Positions 4,935 to 7,903 of a stretch of 7,903 nt of DNA are shown piece by piece (positions within the stretch are counted from its first letter, which is position 1; the number at the start of each line of letters is the position of its first letter). Position numbers and translations under genes: made by a program. The notes beneath the pieces were generated by a model that ran no database searches, was not told the origin of the DNA, and worked only from the letters and a program-made list of their open reading frames with translations. The stretch is from Rhodanobacteraceae bacterium (GTDB lineage Bacteria > Pseudomonadota > Gammaproteobacteria > Xanthomonadales > Rhodanobacteraceae): assembly GCA_012270595.1 (NCBI GenBank), contig JAAXIA010000117.1, positions 1 to 7,903 of the forward strand. Direction: 5' to 3'.

Positions 4935-7903
4935 ATGCACATCTATCTTGATTCACCAGCCAACCCTACCTGCACTATCAGGCGATGGCGGTTTGCTGCC
5001 ATTGCTTTAGGTATGGTGGCCGCGCTTTTTGCTTTTTCTGCGGTAGCCTCCAGTACAGCAACTTACGACACGGTTCCTGTGGCGCATGCGCCCATTAGCG
5101 CCAGCAGCACAGTGCCGCCGAATATCATGCTGGTGCTGGATGATTCGGGATCCATGCTTTGGGACTACATGCCGGACTGGAAATATCTGGCGAGCAGAGA
5201 TGAGAACGACGTCATCAACGCCAATGACAACGGGCTTTACTACAATCCTGCTATTACCTATTTATCGCCACCCCGTGCGGATAGTACGGCGGGCAGGCCA
5301 CATCGCTATAAAAATCAGACCGATATAACCCACGTGCCCAACGACGGGTTCGCCGCAGATGTAGGCCATACCCTGGATTACTCAACACCGCTACACGAGG
5401 AAGATTTAACCAGCTACTTAGGAGAAGACAATTACCAAAGTCAGCATCTTGATTTTTCTGTAGAAATTAGAGCAATGGATCCTGATGGTCCTAAGGCTAA
5501 ACACCCCGTGCATGGTTGCAACAAGTGGAAAAGTCCTAAAGTTTGCCATTATTTTCAATATGCAACCGGCCCGGTCTTTCATTCCAAAATCCACTATGTG
5601 GCTTCTCCGGCGCAAGGTTGTATGGACCTTAACGCATCGACCACGCCTACTTGCGTCACTGCCAGTACCATGGGAAACGGCACCAACGGTGCGCCAGCGG
5701 GTGTGACTGTGGGGCAGAACATCGCCAACTGGTTCGCCTATTATCACACCCGCCTGTTGACAGCCAAAAGCAGTATGATGCTGGCTTTTGCGCATATGGA
5801 TAAAGCTTATCGCTTTGGTTATATCTCTATCGGAACATACCCAAGCAGCACAGTAGGCTTGGCTCCCTTTGGTGATGGCATTGGTGGCAGCCGGAAGGAC
5901 GAGTTCTGGAAATGGATAGCCAATATGGCGACAGGAAACCAGGGTACGCCACTGCGTGGAGCACTTAACTTTGTTGGCCAGTTCTATATGGGAGATGCCC
6001 CATGGAAAACCATGTCGTCCGACCCCGACGTGGCCAAAAAGCACAGCGAAAAGATGCTCACCTGTCGTCAGTCCTACGTGATTTTAACCACAGATGGTTT
6101 CTGGCAGGGAGATTCCCCGCTTAGAAGTGGCGATAACGAGGATGGAAGCGAAGGCCCAACCATTAAGGGGCCTAATGGCCAAAGCTATACCTACCATCCG
6201 CGCCCTCCTTACAGTGACCCCTATAGCGATACCCTGGCCGATGTGGCGATGAAGTACTGGAAGACGGATCTTCGTCCCGGAATGGCCAATGAAGTACCAA
6301 CCAGCGTGGCTGATCCAGCATTCTGGCAACACATGGTCACCTTTACTATTGGGTTTGGTTTTACTCCACACGATGCAGCGGATAAACCCATTCCCATGGA
6401 TCAGGTTTTTTCCTGGGCCAGAGGTGAAACCGGTGCCATCAAGAACTTCAGGTGGCCAAAACCTGCCAAAAACAGTATCAATAACATTGCTGACCTGGCG
6501 CATGCCGCGGTTAATGGCCATGGTGGTTTTTATTCTGCCAGCAATCCGGAAAAAATCGCCGCTTCCCTGCGTGGCGTGATGGGGCATATTGCGCAACGGC
6601 AAGGTTCAGAAAGCAGTCTTGCCACCAATTCGACCAAACTAAAAAAAGGGGCGCTTGCCTACGAGGCTAGTTATGTCACTGCAGGTTGGGCCGGTGATCT
6701 CAGGGCACTGGTACTTTCAAGCGATGGCACCATCACTGACACTGTATTCTGGTCGGCGGCAAAAGCCTTGCCTGCGTCAGACAAGCGGCACATCTACACC
6801 TACAATCCGGCGAGTGGTTTGGGATGGGTGGTGTTTAAAAACCCCGGTGTGCTATCACCAGCGCAACAGATAACTTTGGGTGCTGATGTCAGCAGCCGAC
6901 AAAAAGTCATCAACTACCTGCGTGGTGATCACCGCTTTGAACAGGGCAAGTCAGGCGGTATTTTCCGCCGTCGTAGCAGTGCGCTTGGCGATATGGTGCA
7001 TTCACAACCCACGTATGTTGGCGCACCCAGCCAGGGCCGCTTCACGGGAAGATCGTTTCCAGGAGCCGGGCGTTTCGATGCGTACGCGGTTGCTCATGAG
7101 GATCGCCAGCCAATCATCTACCTGGCGGCTAATGACGGCATGCTGCACGGTTTTTCCGCCACAAATGGCAAGGAAGTATTTGCCTATATCCCCGCAGCGG
7201 TCATCACTCATGGCAGCGGTAGCAGGGGCAGCACAGACATACACCAAGGCCACTACGTGGGCCTGAGTGCCTTGGCCAGTCCGGACTATGGTTTGCGTCA
7301 GTTACCGCATGAGTATTTCAACGACGGTGAACTTACCGTAGCAGATGCCTACGTTAACAACGACTGGCGTACCATCCTGGTGGGCACTACCGGGCAGGGC
7401 CTGGCCAGGGCGGTGTATGCGCTGGATGTGACTGAGCCAGAACAGGTCAAGTTTCTATGGGAACGCTCAGCGGATGATGGCAAAGCCAATAGCGACTACA
7501 TCGGTCAAATGACCGGTAAGCCAGTGGTTGCCCAGGTGGGAGATGGCCAATGGGCGGTATTGGTGGGCAATGGCTACAATAGCAAGCAAGGGGTCTCGGC
7601 CTTGCTTCAGTTCGATCTTGTCGATGGCACGCTAAGCGTGCACAGAACAGGCGATATCAGTACGGGCAATGGACTGGCTGCTCCGGCAGTATGGATAGAT
7701 GACCTGGAAAGTGGCATCAGTACCATCGCCTATGCCGGTGACCTGCATGGCCAGTTGTGGTCCTTCCGCCTAAGCCACAAGCAGGCAGGTGTATATCAGG
7801 CCGACCCTGCGACGGACGGCAAAAAACTGTTCACGACGGCGGATAATCATAACCGCCCACAGCCCATTACAGCAAAAATGTTGGCTGGGCAAGATACGGC
7901 AGG
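4935..7903 (+). CDS. pilY1: Type IV pilus tip adhesin/assembly protein PilY1 (3' end outside window)
   Basis: PilY1/PilC family protein, exported by Sec and placed at the pilus tip, where it promotes pilus extension, adhesion and surface sensing. The frame is open from ATG 4935 to the window end: 989 residues, against a usual total of ~1000-1300. Residues ~1-38 are a signal peptide (IRRWR, then FAAIALGMVAALFAFSAVA|SS). A von Willebrand A domain follows with a complete MIDAS: Asp69-x-Ser71-x-Ser73 in LVLDDSGSM, Thr338 in NQGTPLRGAL and Asp387 in LTTDGFW. Residues ~600-690 form a linker with YLRGDHRFE (RGD at 663-665) and FRRRSSALGDMVHSQPTYVG. Then comes the PQQ-like beta-propeller, with YLAANDGMLHGF (729-740), ILVGTTGQGLARAVYALDV and IAYAGDLHGQLWSF. 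The usual calcium loop just before YAGDL (922-930) is degenerate. A weak ribosome binding site (GCGGA, 4924-4928) lies six bases upstream. Last visible gene of the pilus operon. Confidence 0.96.
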   Translation, partial: MHIYLDSPANPTCTIRRWRFAAIALGMVAALFAFSAVASSTATYDTVPVAHAPISASSTVPPNIMLVLDDSGSMLWDYMPDWKYLASRDENDVINANDNGLYYNPAITYLSPPRADSTAGRPHRYKNQTDITHVPNDGFAADVGHTLDYSTPLHEEDLTSYLGEDNYQSQHLDFSVEIRAMDPDGPKAKHPVHGCNKWKSPKVCHYFQYATGPVFHSKIHYVASPAQGCMDLNASTTPTCVTASTMGNGTNGAPAGVTVGQNIANWFAYYHTRLLTAKSSMMLAFAHMDKAYRFGYISIGTYPSSTVGLAPFGDGIGGSRKDEFWKWIANMATGNQGTPLRGALNFVGQFYMGDAPWKTMSSDPDVAKKHSEKMLTCRQSYVILTTDGFWQGDSPLRSGDNEDGSEGPTIKGPNGQSYTYHPRPPYSDPYSDTLADVAMKYWKTDLRPGMANEVPTSVADPAFWQHMVTFTIGFGFTPHDAADKPIPMDQVFSWARGETGAIKNFRWPKPAKNSINNIADLAHAAVNGHGGFYSASNPEKIAASLRGVMGHIAQRQGSESSLATNSTKLKKGALAYEASYVTAGWAGDLRALVLSSDGTITDTVFWSAAKALPASDKRHIYTYNPASGLGWVVFKNPGVLSPAQQITLGADVSSRQKVINYLRGDHRFEQGKSGGIFRRRSSALGDMVHSQPTYVGAPSQGRFTGRSFPGAGRFDAYAVAHEDRQPIIYLAANDGMLHGFSATNGKEVFAYIPAAVITHGSGSRGSTDIHQGHYVGLSALASPDYGLRQLPHEYFNDGELTVADAYVNNDWRTILVGTTGQGLARAVYALDVTEPEQVKFLWERSADDGKANSDYIGQMTGKPVVAQVGDGQWAVLVGNGYNSKQGVSALLQFDLVDGTLSVHRTGDISTGNGLAAPAVWIDDLESGISTIAYAGDLHGQLWSFRLSHKQAGVYQADPATDGKKLFTTADNHNRPQPITAKMLAGQDTA

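Noticed and set aside
4935..5048. Twin-arginine (Tat) signal on PilY1 (IRRWRF)
   Set aside because: The RR pair is followed by WRF rather than the x-F-L-K pattern, and the hydrophobic core is strong with an AVA site, so an ordinary Sec signal is the better reading.
5418..6044. Reverse-strand open frame of 208 codons inside pilY1
   Set aside because: It lies entirely opposite the well-supported pilY1 frame, which has family motifs on both sides; no domain is recognisable in the reverse product.

Overview
The window looks like a piece of a gammaproteobacterial chromosome with moderately high GC content, somewhere in the 50s by eye. Two things point there. The first is a carB-greA pair joined by an ATGA overlap. 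The second is a type IV pilus minor-pilin/adhesin operon in the order fimT(fimU)-pilV-pilW-pilX-pilY1, the order known from Pseudomonas and the Xanthomonadales. I cannot name the genus from the sequence alone.

Region 1 (1-1793) is housekeeping. The 3' part of carB (C-terminal synthetase half plus allosteric domain of carbamoyl-phosphate synthase) runs into greA (transcript-cleavage factor). The two are translationally coupled and greA has a strong Shine-Dalgarno. Region 2 (1794-2097) is a roughly 300-base gap with no credible gene. It holds competing hairpins just after greA, an AT-rich patch that could be a promoter, a G-rich stretch, small inverted repeats, and a Shine-Dalgarno-like block that serves a seven-codon mini-ORF better than it serves fimT.

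Region 3 (2098-7903) is the minor-pilin operon, all on the plus strand. FimT/FimU, PilV, PilW and PilX are class III-signal pseudopilins thought to form the priming complex at the pilus tip. Each is tightly packed against the next; pilV/pilW and pilW/pilX both use GTGA stop-start overlaps. PilY1 follows after 36 bases and is cut by the window end with 989 residues visible. It carries a Sec signal peptide, a von Willebrand A domain with an intact MIDAS, and a C-terminal beta-propeller. It is the likely tip adhesin, calcium-sensitive regulator and surface-contact sensor that works with the four minor pilins.

I see no wholly new system. The points worth a second look are departures from family norms: an Asp instead of Glu at +5 of FimT, no GRxR-type DNA-binding motif in FimT, loss of most ligands in the usual PilY1 calcium loop, a T8 tract in front of pilY1, a G-rich run in pilX that resembles the Neisseria pilE quadruplex, and the direct attachment of a pilus operon to carB-greA.
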